A stretch of 64,000 bases of DNA from Corynebacterium appendicis CIP 107643 (lineage in GTDB: Bacteria; Actinomycetota; Actinomycetes; Mycobacteriales; Mycobacteriaceae): positions 310,001-374,000 of the forward strand of contig NZ_CP046976.1 in assembly GCF_030408415.1 (NCBI RefSeq), in the 5' to 3' direction. The position numbers and the translations under genes are program-made. How positions within the stretch are numbered: the first letter of the stretch is position 1; the number at the start of each line of letters is the position of its first letter. The notes under the pieces are model-generated. The model ran no database searches, was not told where the DNA came from, and saw nothing but the letters and a program-made list of their open reading frames with translations. This document shows, piece after piece, positions 17,244-27,065 of this stretch.

Positions 17244-17268
17244 AGCCCGAACCGCGCCGTTGCGCTTT

Positions 17269-17313
17269 CCTCCCAGGCCCCGCACTTTTCGGGCCTTGGG
17301 AGGATTTTGCTTT
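17269..17313 (+). terminator. Terminator after the L,D-transpeptidase gene
   Basis: CCTCCCAGGCCC (17269-17280) pairs with GGGCCTTGGGAGG (17291-17303), followed by ATTTTGCTTT. Confidence 0.85.
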
Positions 17314-17436
17314 CCTGCAGGTAGAGGGCTAAAGTTGTTCGGTGGTGTGCAGGGGAAACCCCAGCACACTACAAGCAATTGACTCAAATACGTTAGGCAC
17401 CTGCGGTTTTGCCTTGGTGCCGGGAAAGCGGAGTGT

Positions 17437-17655
17437 ATGGCTAAAGAAGGCGCAATCGAGGTCGAGGGCCGCATTATCGAGCCCTTGAAGAACGCGATGT
17501 TCCGTGTCGAGCTGGACAACGGGCACGAGGTTCTCGCTCACATCAGTGGCAAGATGCGCCAGCACTACATCCGCATCCTCCCCGAGGACCGCGTCGTCGT
17601 GGAACTGTCCCCGTACGACCTGGAACGCGGACGTATCGTCTACCGCTACAAGTAG
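17437..17655 (+). CDS. infA: Translation initiation factor IF-1
   Basis: 72 aa, full length. The S1/OB-fold protein binds the A site of the 30S subunit during initiation. The start '[17 protein letters not shown]' and end 'RGRIVYRYK' are standard. A small hairpin in the leader (GGCACC/GGTGCC, about 17396-17421) lies just before the GGAAAG ribosome site and could affect translation. Confidence 0.98.
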   Translation: MAKEGAIEVEGRIIEPLKNAMFRVELDNGHEVLAHISGKMRQHYIRILPEDRVVVELSPYDLERGRIVYRYK

Positions 17656-17874
17656 ACACTTCTGAGTCAGGCGCAACTGACCTAAGCCTCCTTACTCTCT
17701 GACCGGGCGATCGCACTCGCACAGTGCGGCGCGCGGTCCATGCAACCTCCGGCTGCGGTGGCTGGAGCCACGTGAATCACGGCCCAATAGTCCGGGACGG
17801 ACCGGACACAAGTGCCGCGTGGCGTGGACGAGTGGGGAGAAAACCACCGAAACAACCCGAAAGGCACGTACCAC

Positions 17875-18243
17875 ATGGCACGTCTAGCTGGTGTCGACCT
17901 GCCGCGCAACAAGCGCATGGAGGTCGCACTTACCTACATCTACGGAATTGGCCCGGCCCGTTCCAAGGAACTGCTCGAGAAGACGGGCATTTCTCCGGAC
18001 CTGCGCACCGACAACCTGACCGACGATCAGGTCGCCGCTCTTCGTGATGTCATCGAGAACTCCTGGAAGGTCGAGGGCGACCTCCGCCGCGAGGTTCAGG
18101 CTGACATCCGCCGCAAGATCGAGATCGGCTCTTACCAGGGCCTGCGCCACCGTCGTGGACTTCCCGTCCGCGGCCAGCGCACCAAGACCAACGCGCGTAC
18201 CCGCAAGGGACCGAAGAAGACCATCGCAGGAAAGAAGAAGTAA
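17875..18243 (+). CDS. rpsM: 30S ribosomal protein S13
   Basis: 122 aa. S13 forms bridges with the 50S subunit at the head and contacts the P-site tRNA. The start '[16 protein letters not shown]' and the basic tail '[14 protein letters not shown]' are typical. ATG 17875 with GAAAGG upstream was preferred to an in-frame upstream ATG (17812) that adds 21 unrelated residues. First gene of rpsM-rpsK-rpsD-rpoA-rplQ. Confidence 0.97.
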   Translation: MARLAGVDLPRNKRMEVALTYIYGIGPARSKELLEKTGISPDLRTDNLTDDQVAALRDVIENSWKVEGDLRREVQADIRRKIEIGSYQGLRHRRGLPVRGQRTKTNARTRKGPKKTIAGKKK

Positions 18244-18246
18244 CTT

Positions 18247-18651
18247 ATGCCACCGAAGACTCGCTCTGCTGCGCGCCGCTCCGGTCGCCGCGTAGCCAAG
18301 AAGAATGTGGCCGCTGGCCACGCCTACATCAAGTCCACTTTCAACAACACCATCGTGTCCATCACGGACCCGAACGGCGCTGTGATCTCTTGGGCGTCCT
18401 CCGGCCACGTCGGCTTCAAGGGCTCCCGTAAGTCCACCCCGTTCGCTGCTCAGATGGCTGCCGAGAACGCTGCCCGCAAGGCAATGGACCACGGCATGAA
18501 GAAGGTCGACGTTTTCGTCAAGGGTCCGGGCTCCGGCCGCGAGACCGCAATCCGTTCCATCCAGGCCGCCGGCCTGGAGGTGTCCTCGATCTCCGACGTG
18601 ACGCCGCAGCCGTTCAACGGTTGCCGTCCGCCGAAGCGTCGTCGCGTTTAA
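18247..18651 (+). CDS. rpsK: 30S ribosomal protein S11
   Basis: 134 aa. S11 lines the platform of the 30S subunit near the mRNA exit. The motifs '[19 protein letters not shown]' and '[19 protein letters not shown]' are highly conserved, and the tail '[11 protein letters not shown]' is complete. Starts 3 bp after rpsM. Confidence 0.98.
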   Translation: MPPKTRSAARRSGRRVAKKNVAAGHAYIKSTFNNTIVSITDPNGAVISWASSGHVGFKGSRKSTPFAAQMAAENAARKAMDHGMKKVDVFVKGPGSGRETAIRSIQAAGLEVSSISDVTPQPFNGCRPPKRRRV

Positions 18652-18681
18652 CTGGTGAGAAAGGAAAAGAGGTAATACATC

Positions 18682-19287
18682 ATGGCTCGTTATACCGGCC
18701 CTGCTACCCGTAAGTCTCGCCGCCTGCGCGTCGACCTGGTCGGCGGCGACATGTCGTTCGAGCGCCGCCCCTACCCTCCGGGGCAGGCTGGCCGCGCCCG
18801 CATCAAGGAATCTGAGTACCTGCTGCAGCTCCAGGAGAAGCAGAAGGCCCGTTACACCTACGGTGTGATGGAGAAGCAGTTCCGCCGCTACTACGAGGAG
18901 GCTAACCGCCTCCCGGGCAAGACCGGCGACAACCTGCTCATCCTGCTGGAGTCCCGCCTGGACAACGTCGTCTACCGCGCTGGTCTGGCGCGTACCCGCC
19001 GTCAGGCTCGCCAGCTGGTGTCCCACGGGCACTTCACGGTCAACGGCAAGAAGACCAACGTGCCGTCTTACCGCGTGACCCAGTACGACATCATTGATGT
19101 GCGCGACAAGTCCCGCAACATGCTCTGGTTCGAAGAGGCCCAGGACGCACTGGTCGACTCCGTCGTGCCGGCGTGGCTCCAGGTCGTTCCGGAGACCCTG
19201 CGCATCCTCGTGCACCAGCTGCCCGAGCGCGCTCAGATCGACGTGCCGCTGCAGGAGCAGCTCATCGTCGAGCTTTACTCGAAGTAA
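18682..19287 (+). CDS. rpsD: 30S ribosomal protein S4
   Basis: 201 aa. S4 starts assembly of the 30S body. The S4 RNA-binding domain is seen at about residues 93-150 ('RLDNVVYRAGLARTRRQA'). The N-terminus lacks the zinc-binding cysteines found in some bacterial S4 proteins, giving the zinc-free form. Confidence 0.97.
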   Translation: MARYTGPATRKSRRLRVDLVGGDMSFERRPYPPGQAGRARIKESEYLLQLQEKQKARYTYGVMEKQFRRYYEEANRLPGKTGDNLLILLESRLDNVVYRAGLARTRRQARQLVSHGHFTVNGKKTNVPSYRVTQYDIIDVRDKSRNMLWFEEAQDALVDSVVPAWLQVVPETLRILVHQLPERAQIDVPLQEQLIVELYSK

Positions 19288-19437
19288 AGTAGAAGTTCCG
19301 CGCATTGCGGTACTTGGGGGCGTCGGAAAGCAATTGCTTATCGACGAATCCCCCTTCACCTGTCATCCATGTCGGCCACGTGTGTGTGGCTGGCACCCTC
19401 TACGGCGTCATATAGCGGTCGCCGGAAGGAGAAGTTC

Positions 19438-20451
19438 ATGCTCATCTCACAGCGTCCTCAGCTCACCGAGGAATACATCGACACCAACCGTTCGAAGTTC
19501 GTCATCGAGCCGCTCGAGCCTGGTTTCGGCTACACCCTCGGCAACTCTTTGCGTCGCACGCTGCTGTCGTCCATCCCGGGCGCAGCAGTGACCTCCATCA
19601 AGATCGACGGTGTGCTCCATGAGTTCACCACGATCAACGGAGTCAAAGAGAACGTCTCTGAGATCATCCTCAACGTCAAAGACCTGGTCCTATCCTCCGA
19701 CTCCGACGAGCCGGTGGTCATGTACCTGTCCAAGGAGGGCCCGGGCGACGTCACCGGCGCAGACATCGATCTGCCTGCTGATGTCACCGTGCACAACCCG
19801 GACCTGCACATCGCCTCGCTCAACGAGCAGGCGCGCCTGGAGATGGAACTCGTCGTCGAGCGCGGCCGCGGCTACGTTCCGGCGATGACCAACTCCGGCG
19901 GCGAGATCGGCCGTATCCCGGTCGACCAGATCTACTCGCCGGTGTTGAAGGTCTCCTACAAGGTTGAGGCGACGCGTGTCGAGCAGCGTACCGACTTTGA
20001 CAAGCTGATCATCGACGTGGAGACCAAGAACTCCATGACCGCCCGCGACGCTCTTGCGTCCGCTGGCTCCACCCTGGTTGAGCTGTTCGGCCTCGCACGC
20101 GAGCTGAACACCGCCGCCGAGGGCATCGAGATTGGCCCGTCCCCGCAGGAGACGGAGTACATCGCCGCGTACAACATGCCGATCGAGGACCTGAACTTCT
20201 CCGTGCGTTCGTACAACTGCCTGAAGCGCCAGGAGATCCACACCGTCGGTGAGCTCGCCGAGTGCACCGAGTCGGACCTGCTGGATATCCGCAACTTCGG
20301 CCAGAAGTCCATCAACGAGGTCAAGATCAAGCTTGCTTCCCTGGGCCTGACGCTCAAGGACGCGCCGGAAGACTTCGATCCGACCCAGCTCGAGGGCTAC
20401 GACGCTGAGACCGGCGATTTCGTCGACGGTGCCATGGATGACGCTGAGTAA
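19438..20451 (+). CDS. rpoA: DNA-directed RNA polymerase subunit alpha
   Basis: 337 aa. The N-terminal domain, for dimerisation and assembly ('[20 protein letters not shown]'), and the C-terminal domain, for promoter UP-element and activator contact ('[20 protein letters not shown]'), are both complete. The ATG at 19438 has AGGAGAAG upstream; the longer frame from 19369 has no conserved sequence. The leader of ~150 bp after rpsD may hold an extra promoter. Confidence 0.98.
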   Translation: MLISQRPQLTEEYIDTNRSKFVIEPLEPGFGYTLGNSLRRTLLSSIPGAAVTSIKIDGVLHEFTTINGVKENVSEIILNVKDLVLSSDSDEPVVMYLSKEGPGDVTGADIDLPADVTVHNPDLHIASLNEQARLEMELVVERGRGYVPAMTNSGGEIGRIPVDQIYSPVLKVSYKVEATRVEQRTDFDKLIIDVETKNSMTARDALASAGSTLVELFGLARELNTAAEGIEIGPSPQETEYIAAYNMPIEDLNFSVRSYNCLKRQEIHTVGELAECTESDLLDIRNFGQKSINEVKIKLASLGLTLKDAPEDFDPTQLEGYDAETGDFVDGAMDDAE

Positions 20452-20500
20452 CGCCGAGTAAACAAAGCGCACTGACACAAACAACACGAGGAGTACAACA

Positions 20501-21070
20501 ATGCCTACCCCGAAGAAGGGCCCGCGTCTCGGCGGTTCGGCTAGCCACCAGAAGCACATTCTGTCCAACCTGGCCAGCCAGCTGTTCGTGAACGGCTCCA
20601 TCAAGACCACCGAGGCTAAGGCCAAGGTTCTGCGCCCGTACGCAGAGAAGATCATCACCAAGGCCAAGTCCGGCTCTGTCGCTGACCGCCGTGCCGTGGC
20701 CAAGGACATCCCGAACAAGGACGTCGTAGCGTACCTGTTCGAGGAGCTCGCCCCCAAGTTCGAGAACCGTGCAGGTGGCTACACCCGCACCATCAAGCTC
20801 GAGAACCGCAAGGGCGACAACGCTCCGATGGCCAACATCTCCCTCGTTCTCGAGGAGACCGTGACCTCCGAAGCAACCCGCGCCGCCCGCGCCGCCGCCT
20901 CCAAGGAGCAGGCCGCCGAGGCTGAGGCCGCTGCTGCCGAGGCCGACGAGAAGGCTGATGAGGCTTCGGCCGAGGCCGAGGAGACCAACGCCGAGTCCAA
21001 CGACGACGCTGTCGCCGAGGACACCGCTGAGGCTCCGGAGGTCCAGGAGACCGCCGAGGACGAGAAGTAA
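20501..21070 (+). CDS. rplQ: 50S ribosomal protein L17
   Basis: 189 aa. The L17 core (residues 1-~118) is standard: '[19 protein letters not shown]', then '[18 protein letters not shown]'. A long acidic Ala/Glu-rich tail of ~65 residues follows, as often seen in corynebacteria and mycobacteria, of unknown role. It ends the rpsM-rplQ operon. Confidence 0.97.
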   Translation: MPTPKKGPRLGGSASHQKHILSNLASQLFVNGSIKTTEAKAKVLRPYAEKIITKAKSGSVADRRAVAKDIPNKDVVAYLFEELAPKFENRAGGYTRTIKLENRKGDNAPMANISLVLEETVTSEATRAARAAASKEQAAEAEAAAAEADEKADEASAEAEETNAESNDDAVAEDTAEAPEVQETAEDEK

Positions 21071-21093
21071 ACCTTCACGCCTTCAAAGCGCGA

Positions 21094-21130
21094 AACGCCC
21101 GTTCCCTTGTCGAAGGGGGAGCGGGCGTTC
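21094..21130 (+). terminator. Terminator after rplQ
   Basis: AACGCCCGTTCCC pairs with GGGGGAGCGGGCGTT around TTGTCGAA. It closes the ribosomal/RNA polymerase operon. Confidence 0.8.
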
Positions 21131-21206
21131 GCCGTTGTTGACAGCGTGCGGCAACGGTGCGGGGAACTGCGCGGCAAAGGAATCGCGAAAGCACCGCAAG
21201 TGTCTC

Positions 21207-21324
21207 CACTAGATGCGTTTGAACGATTAACAACATCTGTCACATGGGAAACATGTGAACTGGGGGTTTGTGGAGCGATTTCAAACGCATCTAGTCGCCC
21301 GATTTCATACGCATCTAGTCGCCC
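21207..21324. repeat. Clustered inverted and direct repeats upstream of truA
   Basis: ACTAGATGCGTTTGAA (21208-21223) recurs inverted as TTCAAACGCATCTAGT within a 24-bp unit at 21277-21300. That unit is repeated in tandem at 21301-21324 with one change (TTCATACG for TTCAAACG). Between the arms lies another dyad, TCACATG/CATGTGA (about 21240-21258). The second unit stops just before the likely -10 box of truA. This is probably a regulatory site or the trace of a small mobile repeat. Confidence 0.7.
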
Positions 21325-21340
21325 CGTTTATTGTGGGGGC

Positions 21341-22282
21341 ATGGGCGTAGGAATGAGCGGGCTCGACATTGCAGGCGACCGCGGGGGCGAGCCGGAAGAG
21401 ATGGTGCGCCTGCGGTTCGATGTCGCCTACGACGGCACTGACTTCCACGGCTGGGCGCGGCAGAAGTCGGCTGGCGGGGAAGAGCTCCGTACGGTGCAGG
21501 GAGTTCTGGAGGTTGCGCTGAGCTTGATTCTGCGTTACCCGGTGGAGCTGACCGTGGCGGGCCGGACGGATGCCGGGGTGCACGCCACCGGACAGGTGGC
21601 GCATACGGATATTCCGGTGGCATCACTGGACCAAAGGTCGATTGAGGGCGATCCGGGGAGGTTGGTGCGTCGATTAGCGAAATTGCTTGACTCTGACGTG
21701 CGTGTCTCGGCCGTGACTGCCGCGCCCGACGGCTTCGATGCGCGCTTTTCCGCGTTGACGCGCACCTACCGCTACCGGGTGACTACTGCGGACGGCGGTG
21801 CGTTGCCCCTGCGTGTGCGGGACACCGCGGTGTGGCCGAAGAAAATCGACCTGGACGCCGCCCAAGAATTCGCGAATGCGGTGGTGGGGCTGCACGACTT
21901 CGCGGCGTTTTGCAAAGCGCGGCCGTACGCGACCACGATCCGGGAGGTCCGCTCGTTTGAGTGGCGCGACGTGTCCACGAACGAGGAACCCCAGCTCTAC
22001 GAGGCGATCATCGTCGCCGACGCGTTCTGCTGGCACATGGTCCGCGCGCTGGTCTCCACATGCCTCGACGTCGGCTCCGGCAAGCGCGGCGGCGAGTGGG
22101 CCACGGCACTGCTGGGGGAGAAGGAGCGCTCGCAGGCGGTGCGATTGGCACCCGCAAATGGGTTGACCCTCATCGGCGTCGACTACCCGGCAGACGATGA
22201 ACTCGCAGCTCGCGCTGCCGTGACGCGCGACCGCCGCGACGCTTCGGAGGTGCACTCCGAGTGTCCCCGCACGACGGAATAG
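21341..22282 (+). CDS. truA: tRNA pseudouridine(38-40) synthase TruA
   Basis: 313 aa from ATG 21341. It makes pseudouridine at positions 38-40 of tRNA anticodon arms. The catalytic aspartate lies in 'AGRTDAGVHATGQVAH'; 'TRTYRYRV' and 'HDFAAFCKA' are further family motifs. Start choice is uncertain: 21341 follows a TATTGT box by 6 nt (leaderless), while 21353 and 21401 are alternatives and the conserved region begins just after 21401. It follows rplQ, as usual in actinobacteria. Confidence 0.93.
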   Translation: MGVGMSGLDIAGDRGGEPEEMVRLRFDVAYDGTDFHGWARQKSAGGEELRTVQGVLEVALSLILRYPVELTVAGRTDAGVHATGQVAHTDIPVASLDQRSIEGDPGRLVRRLAKLLDSDVRVSAVTAAPDGFDARFSALTRTYRYRVTTADGGALPLRVRDTAVWPKKIDLDAAQEFANAVVGLHDFAAFCKARPYATTIREVRSFEWRDVSTNEEPQLYEAIIVADAFCWHMVRALVSTCLDVGSGKRGGEWATALLGEKERSQAVRLAPANGLTLIGVDYPADDELAARAAVTRDRRDASEVHSECPRTTE

Positions 22283-22329
22283 ACTGCTTGGGCAGGAATT
22301 GTCCGAACGAGTCGCCTCGGAGGTAGCGC

Positions 22330-24480
22330 ATGGATGCAGTCGGTGCCGTGTGGTTGGCCATCGCTGTGTTCACGTTGCCGGGGCTGATCTTCGCGTGGGT
22401 CGCGGGTGCGAAACTGCCTGCTGCCGCCGCGTCGTCGCTGCCCGCGACTTTCGGCATCGTCGGGCTGGGCAGCTGGGTGCACGGCGCGATGGGCATCCGC
22501 TTCGGGTGGACGTCGTTCATCGTGTTTCTCGTGCTCATGCTGTGCTTGGCAGCCGGGTGGCACTACGCGTTTGCGTGGCGGGCGAGAAAACGCGCGGCGA
22601 AGAGCTGGGTGCGCACCCTGTGGCCGGGCGACTGGCGGCGCGGCAGCATCGCCGACCCGTCGTGGGTGCTGCCCGGCGCCGGCGTGGTGGTCGGCGCGTG
22701 GATGCTGATCGCCAAGCAGCTTGAACTCCAGTCGAACGTGCCCGGCCAGCTGAACAACATCGTCCAGGGGTGGGACATCCAGTGGCACGTCAATGCGGTG
22801 CGCTTCATCATGGAGGAGGGCATCGCCTCGCCCACGCGGATGGGTGAGCTGCAGAACCCCGAAACGCACATCGACCTGTTCTATCCCTCGGCTTTCCACG
22901 CGGCGACGGCGCTGTTCGCTTCCGCGGGCGATCTCGCCCCCGTCGAAGCCGTCAACTTGGCGTCGATCGTGCTGCCGAGCCTCGCCCTGACCGCGGGTGC
23001 CGCCGGTCTAGCGTGGGCGATGGCGCGCGGCCGCGGCATGGTCGCGCAGATCGCCGCGGGCCTGGCCGCCATTGCTGTATATGCCTCACCGGTACTGGTG
23101 TGGATCCCGGATTTCGTGGGCATGCGCCCCTATATCGTGGCGATCGGTTTGTCCGGCCTCGTCATCGCCCTGTTTCACCAGGTGCCGCGCGACCGCGCGC
23201 TGGCACTGCCGACTCTATTCGCGTTCTTGGGCATGATGCAGGTCCACCCGTCCGCGGTGCTGGTCGTGGTGCTCGCCGTGCTGCTGTACTGGCTGACCTA
23301 CCTGGTGTGGCGCCCGGACCGCTCGCGCGTGAGCGATGTCCTGTGGCTGGCCATCCCGGCGCTCGGCGCGACGGTGGCTTTCCTCCCGCAGCTCATCGCC
23401 GGCCAGACGCAGGCCGGAGAGGTGAACACCTGGGACGCCAGCGAGAACGTCACAGCGGGGGAGGCCTGGGAGAAAGCGTTCATGATGGACACCCGCCACG
23501 TGGGCGAGTTCTTCCCCGGCTTCGACCCGACCATCTTGCTGTGGCTCGCCGGCTTCGGCGCGATCGCCATGGTGGTGTGGCGCGGGCAGGTGTGGGCGCC
23601 GGTCTTCTACGGGCTCATGACGGCCAGCGCCGCCCATGCGCTGCATCCGTTCGACGGCATGTGGGAACCGCTTTTGACCCTGCTGGGCTCCCCACACTAC
23701 AACTCCGCGCACCGCATCATCACCGTGGTGGCGCTGACCGTTGTCGCCGGTGCCGCTGTCGGTGCTGCGGTGATCATCCGCGTGTTCACGCTCGCGCCCG
23801 TCGCCGCCCGCTACGGAACCCGCCCGTGGGTGTGGGGGACTTCGATCGCCTCCGCAATCCTCGCGGTTCTCGTCGGGTGGGGCACCGGCGCCTGGGCGTC
23901 CACCGTCGCCGTCGACGGCGCGAAGATGTCCTTCGATTCCTCCCGCCTCAACGACCGCATGGTCGATGATGACCAGCTGAAGGCCTACGCTTGGCTCGCT
24001 TCCCGCCCAGAGGCGCAGGAGGGCTTAGTCATGGGCGAATCCACCGACGGCTACTCCTGGGCCTACGCCATCGGCGGCGTGCCCACCGTCGCCCGCCACT
24101 ACCTGTGGCCCAACGGCGGCATGGGCGTCGACTCGAACCTTCTCGCCGACCGCGCCGGGCAGCTCGGCGCTGGCGAACGCGGTCGACCGGACGAGACATC
24201 GCCCGCCGACGAAGCCGCCGCGCACTTGAACGTCCGTTTCATCGTCTCCTCCGGCAACACCTTCTGGCCCGGACCCAAAAATTGGCAGGTGGACAAGGCT
24301 CTCTGGACCACCCCCGGTGTCACGCCTGTCTACCAGCGCGGCCTCGTCACCATCTTCGCCGTCAATGAGCAGCTCTCCGCGGAGCAGATCACAGAGCTCC
24401 AGCGCGACGCCGTCGCCAACGGCGGCTCCACCGAGCTGCCGGAGCTGACACCGACGAGCGAGGCGTTGGCCACGCAGTAG
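22330..24480 (+). CDS. Large multi-pass membrane protein (DUF6541-like)
   Basis: 716 aa. About 12-13 hydrophobic segments fill residues 1-~545, and a soluble, probably extracellular C-terminal domain follows. The layout is that of GT-C type glycosyltransferases or their relatives, and it resembles actinobacterial DUF6541 proteins found next to truA. An acidic loop after the first helices, as needed for GT-C catalysis, is not clear to me, so catalytic function is not asserted. A role in cell-envelope polysaccharide assembly is inference from the family layout. Confidence 0.65.
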   Translation: MDAVGAVWLAIAVFTLPGLIFAWVAGAKLPAAAASSLPATFGIVGLGSWVHGAMGIRFGWTSFIVFLVLMLCLAAGWHYAFAWRARKRAAKSWVRTLWPGDWRRGSIADPSWVLPGAGVVVGAWMLIAKQLELQSNVPGQLNNIVQGWDIQWHVNAVRFIMEEGIASPTRMGELQNPETHIDLFYPSAFHAATALFASAGDLAPVEAVNLASIVLPSLALTAGAAGLAWAMARGRGMVAQIAAGLAAIAVYASPVLVWIPDFVGMRPYIVAIGLSGLVIALFHQVPRDRALALPTLFAFLGMMQVHPSAVLVVVLAVLLYWLTYLVWRPDRSRVSDVLWLAIPALGATVAFLPQLIAGQTQAGEVNTWDASENVTAGEAWEKAFMMDTRHVGEFFPGFDPTILLWLAGFGAIAMVVWRGQVWAPVFYGLMTASAAHALHPFDGMWEPLLTLLGSPHYNSAHRIITVVALTVVAGAAVGAAVIIRVFTLAPVAARYGTRPWVWGTSIASAILAVLVGWGTGAWASTVAVDGAKMSFDSSRLNDRMVDDDQLKAYAWLASRPEAQEGLVMGESTDGYSWAYAIGGVPTVARHYLWPNGGMGVDSNLLADRAGQLGAGERGRPDETSPADEAAAHLNVRFIVSSGNTFWPGPKNWQVDKALWTTPGVTPVYQRGLVTIFAVNEQLSAEQITELQRDAVANGGSTELPELTPTSEALATQ

Positions 24481-24483
24481 CGT

Positions 24484-24501
24484 TGCGCACTGAAGTGCGC
24501 A
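24484..24501 (+). terminator. Perfect hairpin between DUF6541-like gene and eccB
   Basis: TGCGCACT and AGTGCGCA form an 8-bp stem with a 2-nt loop directly after the stop codon, followed by CTTTC. The T run is weak, so it may be a poor terminator. Confidence 0.45.
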
Positions 24502-24579
24502 CTTTCGGGTTGAAGCCGGACAAGAGCGCATTTAGCGTCGTGTGCGGAAGCCATCGTTAATCGACGGGGGGTCGTCCAC

Positions 24580-25875
24580 ATGGCTCAGCACACCCACACC
24601 GATCCGGGGGAGACAAAGACGGCGCGGCGATTGCTGCCGACGACGCGTTCGCAGGTGTCCGGGCACCGTTTCATGCGCCGGCGCGTGGAGCACGGGCTCA
24701 TTTACGGGGACATCCGGATGATTCACGACCCGTTGGCGGCGCGGCGGCGTTCGGCGATCTTCGGGCTGGTCGCGGTGGCGTTGATCGCGGCCGGTTCGGG
24801 GCTGTTCGCGTGGCTGCGGCCGAATCCGGACCCGGGGGCGGCGGCGATCCTGCGCGCCAGCGACGGGGCGATGTACGTCCGGGTAGGCGAGGCGGTTCAC
24901 CCGGTGACGAACCTGACGTCGGCGCGGCTCATCGCGGGCACCGCGGAGGAGCCGCAGCGTGTGGGGGAGGAGCGCCTCACGGAGATGCCGCGCGGGGTCC
25001 CGCTGGGCATCGCCACGGCGCCGGCGATGTTCGCGCCGGGTGACGCGGAAGATGCGGTGTGGTCGGCGTGCGAGGACCCGTCGCGCGTGACGGTCGTTGC
25101 GGGTCAGCCGATCGCAGAGCTCGCCGACGGCCAGGCTGTCGCCGTCACGCAGGGTGAGGACGAATGGATGCTGACCAAGGGCGGCCGCGCGAAACTGCCG
25201 TCCGCCAGCGACGCGCAGGGCCGGATCATCCGCCGCGGGCTCGGCATCGACGCGCACGTCGCCCGCGCCGAGATCAGCGCGCCGGTGCTGTCCGCGATCC
25301 GCGAGTTGCCGCCGGTCCGCCTCCCGGACCCGCTGCCGCGCCTGCTGCTCGCCGACGGCACCGACGAGGCATGGGCCGTCACGCAGCACGGCGGCATCCA
25401 GCCCGTTTCGGAATTGCAGAGGCAGATGCTTATCGACGCCTCCGCCCCCACCTCCACCGCCTCTCCTTCCCAGATCGCTGCGTATCCGGACGCCCAGGAT
25501 CCTCTCGATATCGCTGTCCCGGAGACTGCGCCGGAGTGGCTGGACCCGCACGGATCCGCAGTGTGCGTGACGGAACAGGGCGCAGTCGCGCTCGCCGATC
25601 CAGGCTCCGGCGTCTTGACCACCGGGTCGGTGGAACTGTCCGGTGAGAGTCCCGCCACTCATTTCGTCGGGCTCACCTCGGGCGCTGTCGGTGTCGACAC
25701 CGGCACCGGGTACCACGTGGTCTCCGCCTCAGGCCAGCGCCACACAGTGGACACCAGGGACAACCTCGATGTCGTCGGCGCTCTGCATGTGGACCACGTT
25801 CCGTGGAGCATCCTCAGCCTCCTTCCGGAAGGTCCGGCGCTCACCCGCGAGGCGGCGTTGACCGCGACCTACTGA
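24580..25875 (+). CDS. eccB4: Type VII secretion protein EccB (ESX-4)
   Basis: 431 aa. EccB is an inner-membrane protein with a large periplasmic domain, part of the ESX core complex with EccC and EccD. The N-terminal signature 'TTRSQVSGHRFMRRRVEHGL' with 'DPLAARRRSA' precedes a single membrane helix at residues ~60-80. The repeat-type periplasmic domain follows ('AAAILRASDGAMYVRVGEAVHPVTNLTSARL' region, residues ~88-118). It is transcribed convergently to mycP. The gene lies upstream of the mycP-eccD pair in the minimal ESX-4 order. Confidence 0.93.
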   Translation: MAQHTHTDPGETKTARRLLPTTRSQVSGHRFMRRRVEHGLIYGDIRMIHDPLAARRRSAIFGLVAVALIAAGSGLFAWLRPNPDPGAAAILRASDGAMYVRVGEAVHPVTNLTSARLIAGTAEEPQRVGEERLTEMPRGVPLGIATAPAMFAPGDAEDAVWSACEDPSRVTVVAGQPIAELADGQAVAVTQGEDEWMLTKGGRAKLPSASDAQGRIIRRGLGIDAHVARAEISAPVLSAIRELPPVRLPDPLPRLLLADGTDEAWAVTQHGGIQPVSELQRQMLIDASAPTSTASPSQIAAYPDAQDPLDIAVPETAPEWLDPHGSAVCVTEQGAVALADPGSGVLTTGSVELSGESPATHFVGLTSGAVGVDTGTGYHVVSASGQRHTVDTRDNLDVVGALHVDHVPWSILSLLPEGPALTREAALTATY

Positions 25876-27065
25876 TAGCGCCGGCGGAGAGCACCCACTG
25901 TGATCGCTAGGGCGGCGGCGAGCACCACGCTCACGACAGTGAAGCTGCTTCTATCCGGGGCGGCCGATTCGACGGATTCGACAGGCGAGACACGGAGTGG
26001 AGCGGTGTCTGGGGCAGCGTTGTCGTCGACGAATGAGACCGCCCGCAACGGGTCGACGGCGCCGCCGTGCGGTTCCGCCGACGCGGTGATCATGCTGCGG
26101 ATCTGCACCGGGCTCGCATGCGGGTAGCGCTGGCGTAGCAACGCTACGGTGCCGCTGACCACTGGGGCGGCGAAGCTCGTGCCCGTGAACGGTTCGACTG
26201 CGCCGCGCTCGCCAGCCTTGCCTTTAGACCAGCCCCGGACACCCGGTGCTGTGGCGTGTTCGACGGAGCCGGGAGCGGTGAGCAGTGCCGTGCCTTCGGG
26301 AACGGGCAGGGAGTAGTCGGCGATGGTGTGAGAATCGGCACGCGCACCGACCGCGAGGACGGTGGGGAAGTGCGCCGGAAAGACCGTGGAACCGGCAGGG
26401 CACTCGTTCGACAGATTGCCCGCGGCGGCGACCACCACGGCACCGCCGTGCTCCGCACGCCCCAGAGCTTCTTTCAATCCGCGGGTGTCCACGCGTGGGG
26501 CTAGGGCAGGCTCGACGCAGGAGACCACGGAGATATTGATGACCTTCGCCTTCTCGTCGAGAGCATTGTGGATCGCCCGGGTGAGAGTTTCCAGGTCGCC
26601 GGCTGCCGGCGGCGGCGCGTCTTTGCCGCGCGGCGCGGGTGAGCGGTAGTGCGCTGAGGACTGGCGGATGGACAAGATCTCCGCGTCCGGCGCGATACCG
26701 GCACCGGAACCGGCGATGATCCCGGCGACGACAGTGCCGTGGGCGTCGCAGTCCTTGAATGGTTCCGGGGTCTCAGGCGTGACAAAGTCGGCGCCGCCGG
26801 AAAGCTGTCTGATCTGCGGGTGTCCGGCGACACCGGTGTCGATCACCGCGACTTTCACTCCCATGCCGGTGGCAAGGCGGTGCAACGCGGTGCGGGCGTC
26901 GTCAGAGCTATTAGATTCGGTGTTTCCAGCGTCGTCAGTCTCACCCGCGGGCGCGCCGACGGCGCAGGCGATGTCTTGGGCAAAAGCTTGGTGCGGGCAG
27001 TTCAGGACGGGAAGGAGGAACGCAAGGGAGGTAAGGGACGTCGATAAGCGGAAAAATGTGTGCAC
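25869..27065 (-). CDS. mycP4: Type VII secretion-associated serine protease, mycosin
   Basis: 398 aa. It is a subtilisin-like protease anchored in the membrane that stabilises ESX complexes. A signal peptide (residues 1-30), catalytic Asp76 ('VAVIDTGV'), His109 ('DAHGTVVAGI'), oxyanion Asn217 ('VAAAGNLS') and Ser297 ('GTSFAAPVVSG') are all present, and a C-terminal membrane helix ends in RRRYQ. The GTG start at 27065 overlaps the eccD stop by one base. The 3' end overlaps eccB by 7 bp on the other strand. Confidence 0.93.
   Translation of the reverse strand: MHTFFRLSTSLTSLAFLLPVLNCPHQAFAQDIACAVGAPAGETDDAGNTESNSSDDARTALHRLATGMGVKVAVIDTGVAGHPQIRQLSGGADFVTPETPEPFKDCDAHGTVVAGIIAGSGAGIAPDAEILSIRQSSAHYRSPAPRGKDAPPPAAGDLETLTRAIHNALDEKAKVINISVVSCVEPALAPRVDTRGLKEALGRAEHGGAVVVAAAGNLSNECPAGSTVFPAHFPTVLAVGARADSHTIADYSLPVPEGTALLTAPGSVEHATAPGVRGWSKGKAGERGAVEPFTGTSFAAPVVSGTVALLRQRYPHASPVQIRSMITASAEPHGGAVDPLRAVSFVDDNAAPDTAPLRVSPVESVESAAPDRSSFTVVSVVLAAALAITVGALRRRYQ

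Noticed and set aside
21277..21324. CRISPR array
   Set aside because: Only two adjacent 24-bp units with no spacer between them and no cas genes nearby.
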